Assembly: GCA_947303905.1 (NCBI GenBank)
Contig: CAMYZR010000135.1
Span: 1 to 5,234 of the forward strand
Direction of reading: 5' to 3'
Source: an uncultured Atopobiaceae bacterium
GTDB taxonomy: Bacteria > Actinomycetota > Coriobacteriia > Coriobacteriales > Atopobiaceae
Length of the DNA stretch: 5,234 nt
Positions 1-5,234 of this stretch are shown here, in pieces; within the stretch, counting starts at the first letter, position 1; every line of letters begins with the position of its first letter. The position numbers were made by a program, and so were the translations under genes. The notes under the pieces are model-generated. The model was not told the DNA's origin. It made no database searches and worked only from the letters and a program-made list of their open reading frames with translations.

Positions 1-46
1 CACCGGGGGCCAGGGCTCGCCTCCGCCTACTTGACCCCCTATCGAC

Positions 47-89
47 GGTGGCGCGCCAACTCTCCCGGAGTTGGCGCGCCACCCTTTTT
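47..89 (+). terminator. Strong intrinsic terminator of an upstream gene
   Basis: A perfect 16-bp inverted repeat (arms 47-62 and 68-83, 5-nt loop 63-67) is followed one base later by five T residues (85-89). The arm includes the self-complementary GGCGCGCC. The T-run is only on the + side, so this ends a + strand unit whose body lies mainly left of the window. One frame in 1-34 stops with TGA at 32-34, just before the stem, which could be that gene's last codons, but ten codons are too few to call. The terminator insulates the flavoprotein gene that follows. Confidence 0.93.
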
Positions 90-153
90 GGGCTTGTGAG
101 GATACCCAAACGCAGCAAAACGCCTTCGCTCTTTGTTTAGGCGGCCAGACAAT

Positions 154-180
154 GTGACATCTGTTTCTCCTCCCTAAGAT
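154..180 (+). promoter_or_regulatory. Possible promoter of the flavoprotein gene
   Basis: GTGACA (154-159, five of six matches to the -35 consensus) and TAAGAT (175-180, four of six to the -10) lie upstream of the gene. The spacer is only 15 bp, shorter than the usual 16-18, so the call is weak. A promoter must exist somewhere in 90-231, because the terminator at 47-89 shuts off read-through. The predicted leader is about 45 nt. It contains a weak TGTGC/GCACA inverted repeat (194-198 and 209-213) directly before the ribosome site. Confidence 0.25.
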
Positions 181-216
181 TGAGATAGCGAAGTGTGCCG
201 ATGCGGGCGCACATAT

Positions 217-225
217 GGAGAGGAG
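217..225 (+). promoter_or_regulatory. Ribosome binding site fixing the flavoprotein start
   Basis: GGAGAGGAG lies six bases before the ATG at 232. The frame stays open back to a GTG at 193, but that codon has no comparable site upstream and would add a 13-residue extension ahead of the flavodoxin beta-1 strand. The ATG at 232 is therefore the better start. Confidence 0.85.
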
Positions 226-231
226 TTTCAC

Positions 232-1200
232 ATGAAGGTCATGGGTATCAATGCCGGCATGCACAACGGCAACGGTGACATCGCCATCAAGGCTGCCCTT
301 AAGGTGCTGCAGGACAAGGGCGCCGAGGTCAAGATGATCAACCTCTTTGACTATGACATCCTTCCGTGCACTGGCTGCGAGGGCTGCACCATGCAGATGG
401 GCGCCATCCAGATGGGCAAGCAGAAGGAGTATCACGGCTGCGTCCTCAAGAACAAGGACGATGTGGACCAGCTCGTCGCCGAGATTCACGAGTGCAACGG
501 CGTCATCATTGCCGCACCCACCTACGATCTCGCTCCCAGCTCCATGTACCTGCGCTTTGCCCAGCGCTTCCTAGCCTACGAGCTCTCCTTCCTGCTCGAG
601 ATTGGCGTCGTAAAGGAGAACCCGAACACGGTTGCCGGCCTCATCTCCGTCGGTGGCTCCATGCACGACTGGCAGCCCCTCGCCCTCGAGACCCTGCAGG
701 CGTCCATGTTCACCATGTCGCTGCAGGTCGTCGACCGCTACATGATTCAGCGTTCCGCCCGTCCGGGCTCCGTCCTCACCTTCCCGGACCAGATCGAGCG
801 CTGCAAGCAGATGGGCGAGCACATCTGGGAGGCCATGAACACCCCCGTCGAGGAGCGTGGCTGGCTGGGAGATCCCAACGACGGCGTCTGCCCCAACTGC
901 CACAGCTCCCTCGTGTACCCGGGTGACCCCCACTGGGACGGCGTGGAGTTCCCCTACGAGTGCGCCGTCTGCGGCTGCGGCGGCACCCTGGGCACCAACC
1001 CCGAGACGGGCAAGCCCATGCTGGTCATCGATCCCGAGCGCGGTCACATTCGCGATCGCTTCATTGACAAGGCTCGCGCCGAGCACCTCAACGAGATCAT
1101 CAAGACCCGCATCGAGTTCTTCAGCAAGCAGGACTCCATCAAGGACGAGTACGCCGAGTACAAGGCCATGAAGTTCCCGACCGTGGAGATCAGCCGTTAG
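232..1200 (+). CDS. Flavodoxin-fold, iron-sulfur flavoprotein-like oxidoreductase with C-terminal zinc-ribbon-like tail
   Basis: This 322-residue protein begins with a NAD(P)H-dependent FMN reductase/flavodoxin-like fold. Residues 2-10 form the first strand and the flavin phosphate loop, and residues 91-113 carry the family's 'APTYDLAPSS...' loop. A compact cysteine cluster follows strand two: C46-x2-C49-x2-C52, with C70 in a 'GCVLKNKDDV' context. This resembles the cluster motif of iron-sulfur flavoproteins of anaerobes, although the gap to the fourth Cys (17 residues) is longer than usual. After about residue 205 comes a tail absent from simple family members: C220-x2-C223, then C244-x2-C247-G-C249, probably a zinc ribbon or rubredoxin-like knuckle, followed by a charged helix to the C-terminus. 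There is no signal peptide or membrane segment, so it should be a cytosolic redox protein, likely carrying FMN and perhaps Fe-S. It stands alone between two terminators and converges on the regulator gene. Its electron partners and substrate are unknown. Confidence 0.9.
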   Translation: MKVMGINAGMHNGNGDIAIKAALKVLQDKGAEVKMINLFDYDILPCTGCEGCTMQMGAIQMGKQKEYHGCVLKNKDDVDQLVAEIHECNGVIIAAPTYDLAPSSMYLRFAQRFLAYELSFLLEIGVVKENPNTVAGLISVGGSMHDWQPLALETLQASMFTMSLQVVDRYMIQRSARPGSVLTFPDQIERCKQMGEHIWEAMNTPVEERGWLGDPNDGVCPNCHSSLVYPGDPHWDGVEFPYECAVCGCGGTLGTNPETGKPMLVIDPERGHIRDRFIDKARAEHLNEIIKTRIEFFSKQDSIKDEYAEYKAMKFPTVEISR

Positions 1201-1230
1201 GCGCCCGCACAAGGCTTATCGCATGTAATC

Positions 1231-1259
1231 AATGGCCCCCTTCCGTGAAGGGGGCCATT
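1231..1259. terminator. Shared bidirectional terminator between convergent genes
   Basis: Perfect 13-bp arms (1231-1243 and 1247-1259) flank a 3-nt loop. The stem is GC-rich with A/T pairs at its base. It lies 30 nt after the flavoprotein stop and 32 nt after the stop of the minus-strand regulator, so it can serve both. The T-tracts are short on each side (ATTT on +, ATTGATT on -), so termination may be incomplete, but the position between convergent stops supports the role. Confidence 0.85.
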
Positions 1260-1291
1260 TCGTATGCTCGCGCTGGGCGGACTTGGAGCCG

Positions 1292-2914
1292 TCAGAGGCT
1301 TCCGTTGCCGAGGTCCTCGCGGCGAAGCAGGCTCAACTTTGGGGTAAAGAGCCCGAGCGCCAACAGGATGCGATAGCTCGACTGCAGCATGAACAGGTCC
1401 TCGCCACTCGTGAGGTCCATCCCCAGGATGTCGCGGATGCGGCCGAGACGGTAGAGCATCGTGTTCTTGTGCAGGCTGAGGATCTTTGCCGCACGTGTCG
1501 TCGACCCAGCCACTTGCAGGTAGCAGAAGAGCGTCTCCATGAGCTCGCCGGTATGGGCATTGTCATACTCCATGAGACGCAGGAGCGCGGGATGGCAGTG
1601 GTCGTACATGTTGGTGTGCCTGTCGGCAAGGTTGAGCAGATGCAGATAGGAGTAGTTGCTGTAGCGGAACAGCAGTCCGTCGTCGATGAAGCGGGAGCTC
1701 CTCTCGCCGTAGCGGATGGCGAGGCGTGCCTGCTCGTAGGCCTTGCGAGTCTCGATGATGGAGGTGAAGAGGTTGGACACGCCAACGGTGAGCTTGTTGA
1801 GTGCCGCCACCTCACGCAGCTTGCGCTCAGCACGTTCGGAGAAGCCCACATCGGGATCGCGTGAGAGCAGTGCGACCAGCTGCTGATGGTGACGGGTGTA
1901 GAGGGAATGGTGGAGCAGGGGGCGCAGCTGCCCGGCCACATGCTCTGCCTGTGCCTGCGAGAGCCCCTCGCCAGGGGCATGCAGGCACACCACGTAGAGC
2001 ATCTCCTTGGGATGGAAGTCAAGCGCCTTCAAGCGCCTCTTGGTGACGGCCATGCTGGGCGAGCGGTCGTTGAGGAGGTTCTCGAGGAAGTATGATCCCA
2101 GCTCGCCACTCGTTGGGCCCCAGACCTCTGACTTCTGCATCTCCTGCGCGACAAAGTTGGCGAGGCGCATGAACGCCTCCCGGTCAAGGTCGGTAAAGGG
2201 GTGCCCATGCTCCATCATCATGACGTGTGCGATGCACACGCCGCGCACCATCACGGCGAGGGTCATGGTGTTGCAGTCAAGTATGGTGTTGCGATGCACG
2301 TAGGGTCCGTGGCTCCGCGCGATCTCGGAGTCGATGTGGCTGTCGCGGATGTAGGCGACCGCTTCCTCGAGAACGGTCTCGTTGGCTATCTCCTCGGTCA
2401 TCACGCGGGCGAGGCGCGTGTCATCCTCGGGTGGGATCCCGAGGTGATGGGCGATGTAGTGGTACGTGGGGTCGACTACCACGATGGGATTGCCCAGCGC
2501 GCTGGCTGCTTCCTCTATGAGAAACTGCAGCCCCTGGTTGGAGAAGTGTGCCGCCAACAAACGGCGGATGACGCCCGTCAGCTCCTGGTCCTCGATGAAG
2601 GCATCTTGAATGGTGTTGTAGCACGTGAAGGGATTGGCCCTTTGGTCCAACCACACAAGGTTCGCATTGGGTTGCGCTTCGAGGGCGATCTGCTCGTTAG
2701 ACCCGTCGATGATGATGCAGCTGAACTGTGCCGTATCACAAATCTTTGCAGGCAGAAGCACGCTGTCAGAGAAGTACAGCACGTCTCCTCGTGGAGCCTG
2801 ACAGGCTTCCTCGGTGAGGAATGAGACGTTATAGAGGTCGCAGTCGGGGTCGGTGAGCGAGACTCGGCTTACCGTGTCCTCCGGCAGGCGTGCAATCAGG
2901 TCTTGAAGTCGCAT
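1292..2914 (-). CDS. PucR/CdaR-type transcriptional regulator
   Basis: This 540-residue cytosolic regulator has the C-terminal helix-turn-helix hallmark of the PucR family. Residues 456-505 read 'GELMETLFCYLQVAGS' followed by AAKILSLHKNTMLYRLGRIRDIL (split here as AAKILS + LHKNTMLYRLGRIRDIL), with the typical H-x-NT-x-x-YR-L core at 482-489. Residues about 270-430 fit the middle domain of CdaR/PucR proteins, including the 'LTVGVSNLFTSIIETRKAYEQA' type segment (375-396; quoted only in part). Residues about 125-260 look GAF-like ('FLIEEAASALGNPIVVVDPT', 131-150). The first 100 residues are a poorly recognised N-terminal sensor region with only faint PucR-domain likeness. I chose the ATG at 2914 because AGAAGG lies five bases upstream. 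The frame extends to 3097, but that would run through the divergent promoter and into the thiolase start. PucR-type proteins usually sense small metabolites and control adjacent catabolic or biosynthetic genes, so the divergent thiolase operon is the likely target. The ligand is unknown. Confidence 0.93.
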   Translation of the reverse strand: MRLQDLIARLPEDTVSRVSLTDPDCDLYNVSFLTEEACQAPRGDVLYFSDSVLLPAKICDTAQFSCIIIDGSNEQIALEAQPNANLVWLDQRANPFTCYNTIQDAFIEDQELTGVIRRLLAAHFSNQGLQFLIEEAASALGNPIVVVDPTYHYIAHHLGIPPEDDTRLARVMTEEIANETVLEEAVAYIRDSHIDSEIARSHGPYVHRNTILDCNTMTLAVMVRGVCIAHVMMMEHGHPFTDLDREAFMRLANFVAQEMQKSEVWGPTSGELGSYFLENLLNDRSPSMAVTKRRLKALDFHPKEMLYVVCLHAPGEGLSQAQAEHVAGQLRPLLHHSLYTRHHQQLVALLSRDPDVGFSERAERKLREVAALNKLTVGVSNLFTSIIETRKAYEQARLAIRYGERSSRFIDDGLLFRYSNYSYLHLLNLADRHTNMYDHCHPALLRLMEYDNAHTGELMETLFCYLQVAGSTTRAAKILSLHKNTMLYRLGRIRDILGMDLTSGEDLFMLQSSYRILLALGLFTPKLSLLRREDLGNGSL

Positions 2915-2919
2915 GAATG

Positions 2920-2925
2920 CCTTCT
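2920..2925 (-). promoter_or_regulatory. Ribosome binding site fixing the regulator start
   Basis: On the minus strand AGAAGG is five bases upstream of the ATG at 2914. Earlier in-frame ATG codons (for example at 3031) have no purine-rich site before them. This supports a 540-residue protein rather than the 601-residue maximal frame. Confidence 0.8.
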
Positions 2926-2944
2926 TTGAAGCGTCGAGTTTGAT

Positions 2945-2960
2945 TTGTGCGAACACACAA
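2945..2960. promoter_or_regulatory. Candidate operator, 16-bp near-palindrome
   Basis: TTGTGCG (2945-2951) and CACACAA (2954-2960) form an inverted repeat with six of seven arm positions paired and a 2-bp centre. Its position just upstream of the regulator's start and downstream of any regulator promoter suits autoregulation. No known PucR-family consensus is being matched; the call rests on symmetry and position only. Confidence 0.35.
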
Positions 2961-3010
2961 GAGAATACGGCTATTTCGCCAAAAACGTCGGGTGAATAAC
3001 CCTCTTTTCT

Positions 3011-3038
3011 TTGGACGGAACCTAAGAACATATATACA
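3011..3038 (+). promoter_or_regulatory. Probable promoter of the thiolase-DUF35-ACP operon
   Basis: TTGGAC (3011-3016) and TATACA (3033-3038) are separated by 16 bp in the most AT-rich part of the divergent region. This would give a leader of about 30 nt ending in GGAAGGAG (3060-3067), eight bases before the thiolase ATG. The -35 match is modest, which would fit an activator-dependent promoter. Confidence 0.45.
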
Positions 3039-3075
3039 ACGCACGTCTTAGCACCCATCGGAAGGAGTTTGAGGC

Positions 3076-4359
3076 ATGAAGGTAGGCAAGTACGCACGCA
3101 GCGTGTCCATCGTGGGCGTCGGCTGCACTCCGTTCACCAACTTCGAGGATCATCCCGAGACCAAGGGCATGTCCGAAGGTGACGCATTCGGCTATGCGGC
3201 TCTCGAAGCCATTGCTGACGCAGGGCTCGAGCCCCGCGACATCCAGTATTTTTATCATGGTGCCGCAAACCCGTTCATGATCGGTGACTCCCTGACCCCC
3301 AACATGCAGGTCGCCGACTGGTTCGGAGTTCGTGGCATTGGCTCGGTGCATCATTCCGAGGCTTGCTGCACCGGTTACGTCGCCATGCAGGAGGCTGCCA
3401 TGGCCATCGCCTCCGGCGAGTTCGACATCGTGCTCTCCGGTGCCGTCGACCTGGCTGCGAGCCTGCCCGTGGTCGGTGCTCCCGGTCACATGCGCCGCGA
3501 CTTCCCGCTCGAGGAGATGCTCCCCTCCATCCCGATGGTCTACGACCGCGCCTACGGCCGTCCGCTTGACTCCGCCTTCGGCATCTCGTTCGACAACTGG
3601 ATCAACGAGTACCGCTGGACGTATGGCCTTTCGGCCGACGACATCGACCGTGCCCTGAATGCAATCGCCAAGAGCATGCGTCGCGCCTCCGTGCTCAACC
3701 CGCGTGGCTTCTACGATGTCGACTTTGACCAGATTGCCCAGGCAAACGGCATGCCCGACGCCGACGCGTTCCTCACCTCGATGATGAACCCCAAGGTCAC
3801 CCAGTACCTGCGCGTCACCGGCTTTGAGACCAAGTGCGACGGCGCTGCCGCCATCGTCATGATGCCCACCGAGATGGCCGTCGCCCGTGGTCTCGACCAC
3901 AAGGTCATCGACCTTCTGGGCACTGGCTCCGCCGCCTACGAAGGCGCCACGCTCGCCAACGAGAAGACCGGCACCATCCGCGGCACCAAGCAGTGCTACG
4001 AGCTCACCGGTGTCTCTCCCGACGAGATCGACCTGCTCTTCATCAACGACTTCTTCATGGCCGGCGACATCGTGGTTCCCGAGGAGGTCGGCTACGTCCC
4101 GCGCGGCGAGGCCTGGCAGTACGCCATCGACGGTCGCTTCGCCTTTGACGGCGACAAGCCCATCAACACCCACGGCGGCCGCTGCAACTTTGGCCATGCG
4201 CACGGCGCCTCTGGCATCGCCGACATCGTCGAGGCCGTTTGGCAGATGCGCGGCGAGGCTGGCGCAACCCAGATGAAGAAGCTCCCGAAGACCACGATGT
4301 TCCGTGGCTTCGGTGGCGGCCAGAACATCCGCGTCCAGCTCATCCGCACCCACGAGTAG
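3076..4359 (+). CDS. SCP2-type thiolase (DUF35-partnered)
   Basis: This 427-residue cytosolic protein has the full thiolase fold. The presumed nucleophile is C97 in 'EACCTG' (C-x-[ST]-G), with a second Cys, C98, directly after it. N324 in 'INDFF' fits the NEAF-like asparagine position. The C-terminal catalytic histidine block is 'NTHGGRCNFGHAHGASG' (364-380), with H374 in the GHxxGxSG motif. The SCP2-type lead-in 'PEEVGYVPRGEAW' is also present. The C-terminal CxG cysteine of classical thiolases is missing: the equivalent loop is GFGGG (411-415). Thiolases make or break beta-ketoacyl thioesters by Claisen chemistry. Variants of this subgroup paired with DUF35 proteins also act as C-acyltransferases or retro-aldolases. 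C97 and H374 favour true acyl-enzyme chemistry. The gene is first in an operon, 27 nt ahead of the DUF35 gene. The substrate is not deducible. FabH-like or HMG-CoA synthase-like identity is unlikely, given the SCP2-type motifs. Confidence 0.92.
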   Translation: MKVGKYARSVSIVGVGCTPFTNFEDHPETKGMSEGDAFGYAALEAIADAGLEPRDIQYFYHGAANPFMIGDSLTPNMQVADWFGVRGIGSVHHSEACCTGYVAMQEAAMAIASGEFDIVLSGAVDLAASLPVVGAPGHMRRDFPLEEMLPSIPMVYDRAYGRPLDSAFGISFDNWINEYRWTYGLSADDIDRALNAIAKSMRRASVLNPRGFYDVDFDQIAQANGMPDADAFLTSMMNPKVTQYLRVTGFETKCDGAAAIVMMPTEMAVARGLDHKVIDLLGTGSAAYEGATLANEKTGTIRGTKQCYELTGVSPDEIDLLFINDFFMAGDIVVPEEVGYVPRGEAWQYAIDGRFAFDGDKPINTHGGRCNFGHAHGASGIADIVEAVWQMRGEAGATQMKKLPKTTMFRGFGGGQNIRVQLIRTHE

Positions 4360-4386
4360 CGTATACGCGCAGAACAGGAGATAACC

Positions 4387-4854
4387 ATGCCTCTGCTCAA
4401 GGATATGGAACCCATCGTCAAGAAGTTCTATGACGGTGTCGCTGAGGGTAAGTACTATGGTCGCAAGTGCAAGGAGTGCGGCGCCATCGAGTTCCCGCCG
4501 CATCTGGCCTGCAACACCTGTGGCTACCATGAGACCGAGTGGGTCGAGCTCTCCGGCCACGGCACGCTCAAGAGCTTCGTGGTCCCCGGCATCCAGAATG
4601 ACAAGCCTTACCTCAAGGCCATCGCTCCGTATGGCTATGGTGCGGTCGAGCTGGACGAGGGCCCCATCTACTCCTTCGTCGTGTTCGCCGGCAAGAAGAA
4701 GATCGTCAAGGGTCTGCAGCAGCGCCTTGCCGACGGTGAGGTCATCGGCGTTCACGCCAAGCCCATCGACCGCGAGGTTCCCCTGAAGCCGGGCGAGCCC
4801 GAGATGGTCCACTTCTCCGAGCTTTGCTTCGAGCTCGACGAGGTCGCCGAGTAA
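4387..4854 (+). CDS. DUF35 zinc-ribbon/OB-fold protein, thiolase partner
   Basis: This 155-residue protein has the two-part DUF35 architecture. An N-terminal helix (residues 5-20) leads into 'GKYYGRKCKECG', a zinc ribbon with C28-x2-C31 and C42-x2-C45. An OB-fold-type beta domain follows (about 52-150), including 'GHGTLKSFVVPG' and 'YGYGAVELDEGPIYSF'. All four zinc ligands are intact, and the length is normal for the family. The start at 4387 has CAGGAG six bases upstream. In known thiolase/DUF35 complexes (BbsA, PhlB, ChsH2 and the archaeal acetoacetyl-CoA thiolase complex), the DUF35 subunit binds the thiolase and its OB fold helps form the CoA/pantetheine channel. The 27-nt spacing to the thiolase gene supports co-translation and a stoichiometric complex here. 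It is unlikely to have catalytic activity alone. Confidence 0.94.
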   Translation: MPLLKDMEPIVKKFYDGVAEGKYYGRKCKECGAIEFPPHLACNTCGYHETEWVELSGHGTLKSFVVPGIQNDKPYLKAIAPYGYGAVELDEGPIYSFVVFAGKKKIVKGLQQRLADGEVIGVHAKPIDREVPLKPGEPEMVHFSELCFELDEVAE

Positions 4855-4884
4855 TCATCCCAACGTCTTCGACGGATCAACGAC

Positions 4885-4912
4885 GAGACATTGGGGCTAG
4901 CCCCAATGTCTC
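4885..4912. repeat. Perfect 28-bp palindrome in the DUF35-ACP gap
   Basis: The arm GAGACATTGGGGCT (4885-4898) is followed directly by its exact reverse complement (4899-4912). As RNA it gives a 12-bp stem closed by a CTAG loop. No T-run follows, so it is not a normal intrinsic terminator. It lies 30 nt after the DUF35 stop and 34 nt before the ACP start. Possible roles are an RNA processing or stabilising hairpin that sets ACP level separately, partial attenuation, or a protein binding site. A small CGTC-TTC-GACG hairpin (4864-4874) precedes it, and a TGTC/GACA pairing (4907-4917) overlaps its right arm. Confidence 0.85.
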
Positions 4913-4932
4913 AGACAAGCCAAATGATATTG

Positions 4933-4938
4933 AAAGGA
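4933..4938 (+). promoter_or_regulatory. Ribosome binding site fixing the ACP start
   Basis: AAAGGA lies eight bases before the ATG at 4947. The frame is open back to an ATG at 4824 inside the DUF35 gene, but that start would translate through the palindrome and add 41 residues with no carrier-protein character. The short start is the right one. Confidence 0.85.
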
Positions 4939-4946
4939 AATGCACC

Positions 4947-5183
4947 ATGAACCAGGAACTGCTCGAGCAGCTCGCCGACTTTGCCAAGGCCGCCTACCAG
5001 TATGACGGCGAGATCACCGCTGACACCACCTTCGACGAGCTGGGCAAGGGCTCGATGAAGATGATCGCCCTCACCTCCACCATCGAGAACGAGCTCGACG
5101 CCGAGGTGACCATCCACGAGGTCATGAAGATGAAGACCTTCGGCGAGCTCGTCGAGCGCGTCGAGGAGGAGCTCGAGGACTAG
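4947..5183 (+). CDS. Acyl-carrier-like protein with atypical GSM phosphopantetheine site
   Basis: This 78-residue, strongly acidic protein (about 20 Asp/Glu against 6 Lys/Arg) has the size and four-helix pattern of an acyl carrier protein. Helix I spans about 2-18, 'TTFDELG' (27-33) leads into helix II, which starts at S36 and runs to L50, a short third helix falls near 55-62, and helix IV covers 64-77. The expected phosphopantetheine serine is S36 in 'LGKGSMKMIAL'. The usual D-S-L is replaced by G-S-M, so the Asp preceding Ser is lost. Helix II otherwise keeps the ACP pattern. A dedicated ACP beside a thiolase/DUF35 pair suggests carrier-bound substrates or products. No phosphopantetheinyl transferase, ketosynthase or reductase is in the window. 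The fatty-acid housekeeping ACP is unlikely, because of the motif and because fab genes are absent. The 51 nt after it show no complete terminator, so the operon may continue beyond the window. Confidence 0.88.
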   Translation: MNQELLEQLADFAKAAYQYDGEITADTTFDELGKGSMKMIALTSTIENELDAEVTIHEVMKMKTFGELVERVEEELED

Positions 5184-5234
5184 ATTCTCACCTATTCATA
5201 GTCTCTGCGAGGCGGCCCCAAGCAGGTGGCGGGG

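Larger units (their letters stand above)
2915..3075. promoter_or_regulatory. Divergent promoter/operator region between regulator and thiolase operon
   Basis: This 161-nt stretch is visibly more AT-rich than the flanking genes and separates two divergent starts. It holds a near-palindrome (2945-2960: TTGTGCG, 2-nt spacer, CACACAA, one mismatched pair) about 31 nt before the regulator ATG. It also holds GGGT-N5-ACCC (2990-3002) and CTAAGA-N18-TCTTAG (3022-3027 and 3046-3051) flanking the presumed -10 of the thiolase promoter. Any of these could be an operator for the PucR-type protein. A -10-like TATTCT can be read for the regulator on the minus strand (2962-2967), without a convincing -35. 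Confidence 0.6.

Noticed and set aside
2..34. Possible last ten codons of an upstream gene ending TGA at 32-34
   Set aside because: The position just before the terminator is suggestive, but ten codons have no recognisable content and the upstream unit could be non-coding.
571..1212. Minus-strand open frame opposite the flavoprotein gene
   Set aside because: Low-complexity Leu/Gly/Val/Asp-rich translation typical of a shadow frame; no recognisable domain; the sense-strand frame has clear Cys motifs.
1232..2824. Plus-strand open frames opposite the regulator gene (for example 1232-1864 and 2201-2824)
   Set aside because: They have no ribosome sites and no recognisable domains, and lie antisense to a clear PucR-type protein. 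One starts inside the terminator hairpin.
3022..4812. Very long open frame on the minus strand opposite the thiolase and DUF35 genes
   Set aside because: It mirrors GC-rich codon bias of the genes on the other strand, has no family motifs, and would cross the well-supported thiolase start and both genes' conserved motifs.
5184..5234. Possible terminator or next-gene start after the ACP
   Set aside because: CCCC (5217-5220 region) and the terminal GGGG could pair, but the window ends before any T-tract or complete stem, so nothing can be called.
1..5234. CRISPR array, tRNA/rRNA genes, insertion sequence or phage attachment site
   Set aside because: No regularly spaced direct repeats, no cloverleaf or rRNA signatures, no transposase or integrase-like frame and no terminal inverted repeats were seen.

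Overview
The window looks like chromosomal DNA of a high-GC, strongly Shine-Dalgarno-using bacterium. An anaerobic actinobacterium is the best fit, possibly of the Coriobacteriia (Olsenella/Collinsella/Atopobium relatives). This is inferred from GC-rich third codon positions, strong GGAG-type ribosome sites, a compact Cys-cluster flavoprotein typical of anaerobes, and a PucR/CdaR-type regulator. I cannot assign a genus from the sequence alone.

Layout. Positions 1-89 hold the tail of an upstream transcription unit, ending in a very strong intrinsic terminator (47-89). A monocistronic gene follows on the + strand (232-1200). It encodes a flavodoxin-fold, iron-sulfur-flavoprotein-like oxidoreductase with an extra C-terminal Cys-rich zinc-ribbon-like tail. 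It converges on a minus-strand PucR-type regulator (1292-2914), and a GC-rich hairpin (1231-1259) lies between them, apparently shared as a terminator. A 161-nt AT-richer divergent promoter region (2915-3075) separates the regulator from a + strand gene set. That set is an SCP2-type thiolase (3076-4359), a DUF35 zinc-ribbon/OB-fold protein (4387-4854) and, after a 92-nt gap holding a perfect 28-bp palindrome (4885-4912), a small acidic acyl-carrier-like protein (4947-5183). The last 51 nt contain no complete feature.

How the genes may work together. Thiolase plus DUF35 pairs are known to form obligate complexes, in which the DUF35 protein helps build the acyl-CoA site. Precedents are the archaeal acetoacetyl-CoA thiolase/HMG-CoA synthase complex, BbsAB of anaerobic toluene degradation, the PhlC/PhlB part of the phloroglucinol acyltransferase, and the Ltp2-ChsH2 steroid aldolase. 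A dedicated carrier protein next to such a pair is less usual. It suggests that the carbon-carbon bond chemistry uses, or delivers to, a carrier-bound acyl group. The divergent PucR-type regulator is the obvious candidate controller. The substrate cannot be read from this sequence, and the link to the flavoprotein gene rests only on proximity.
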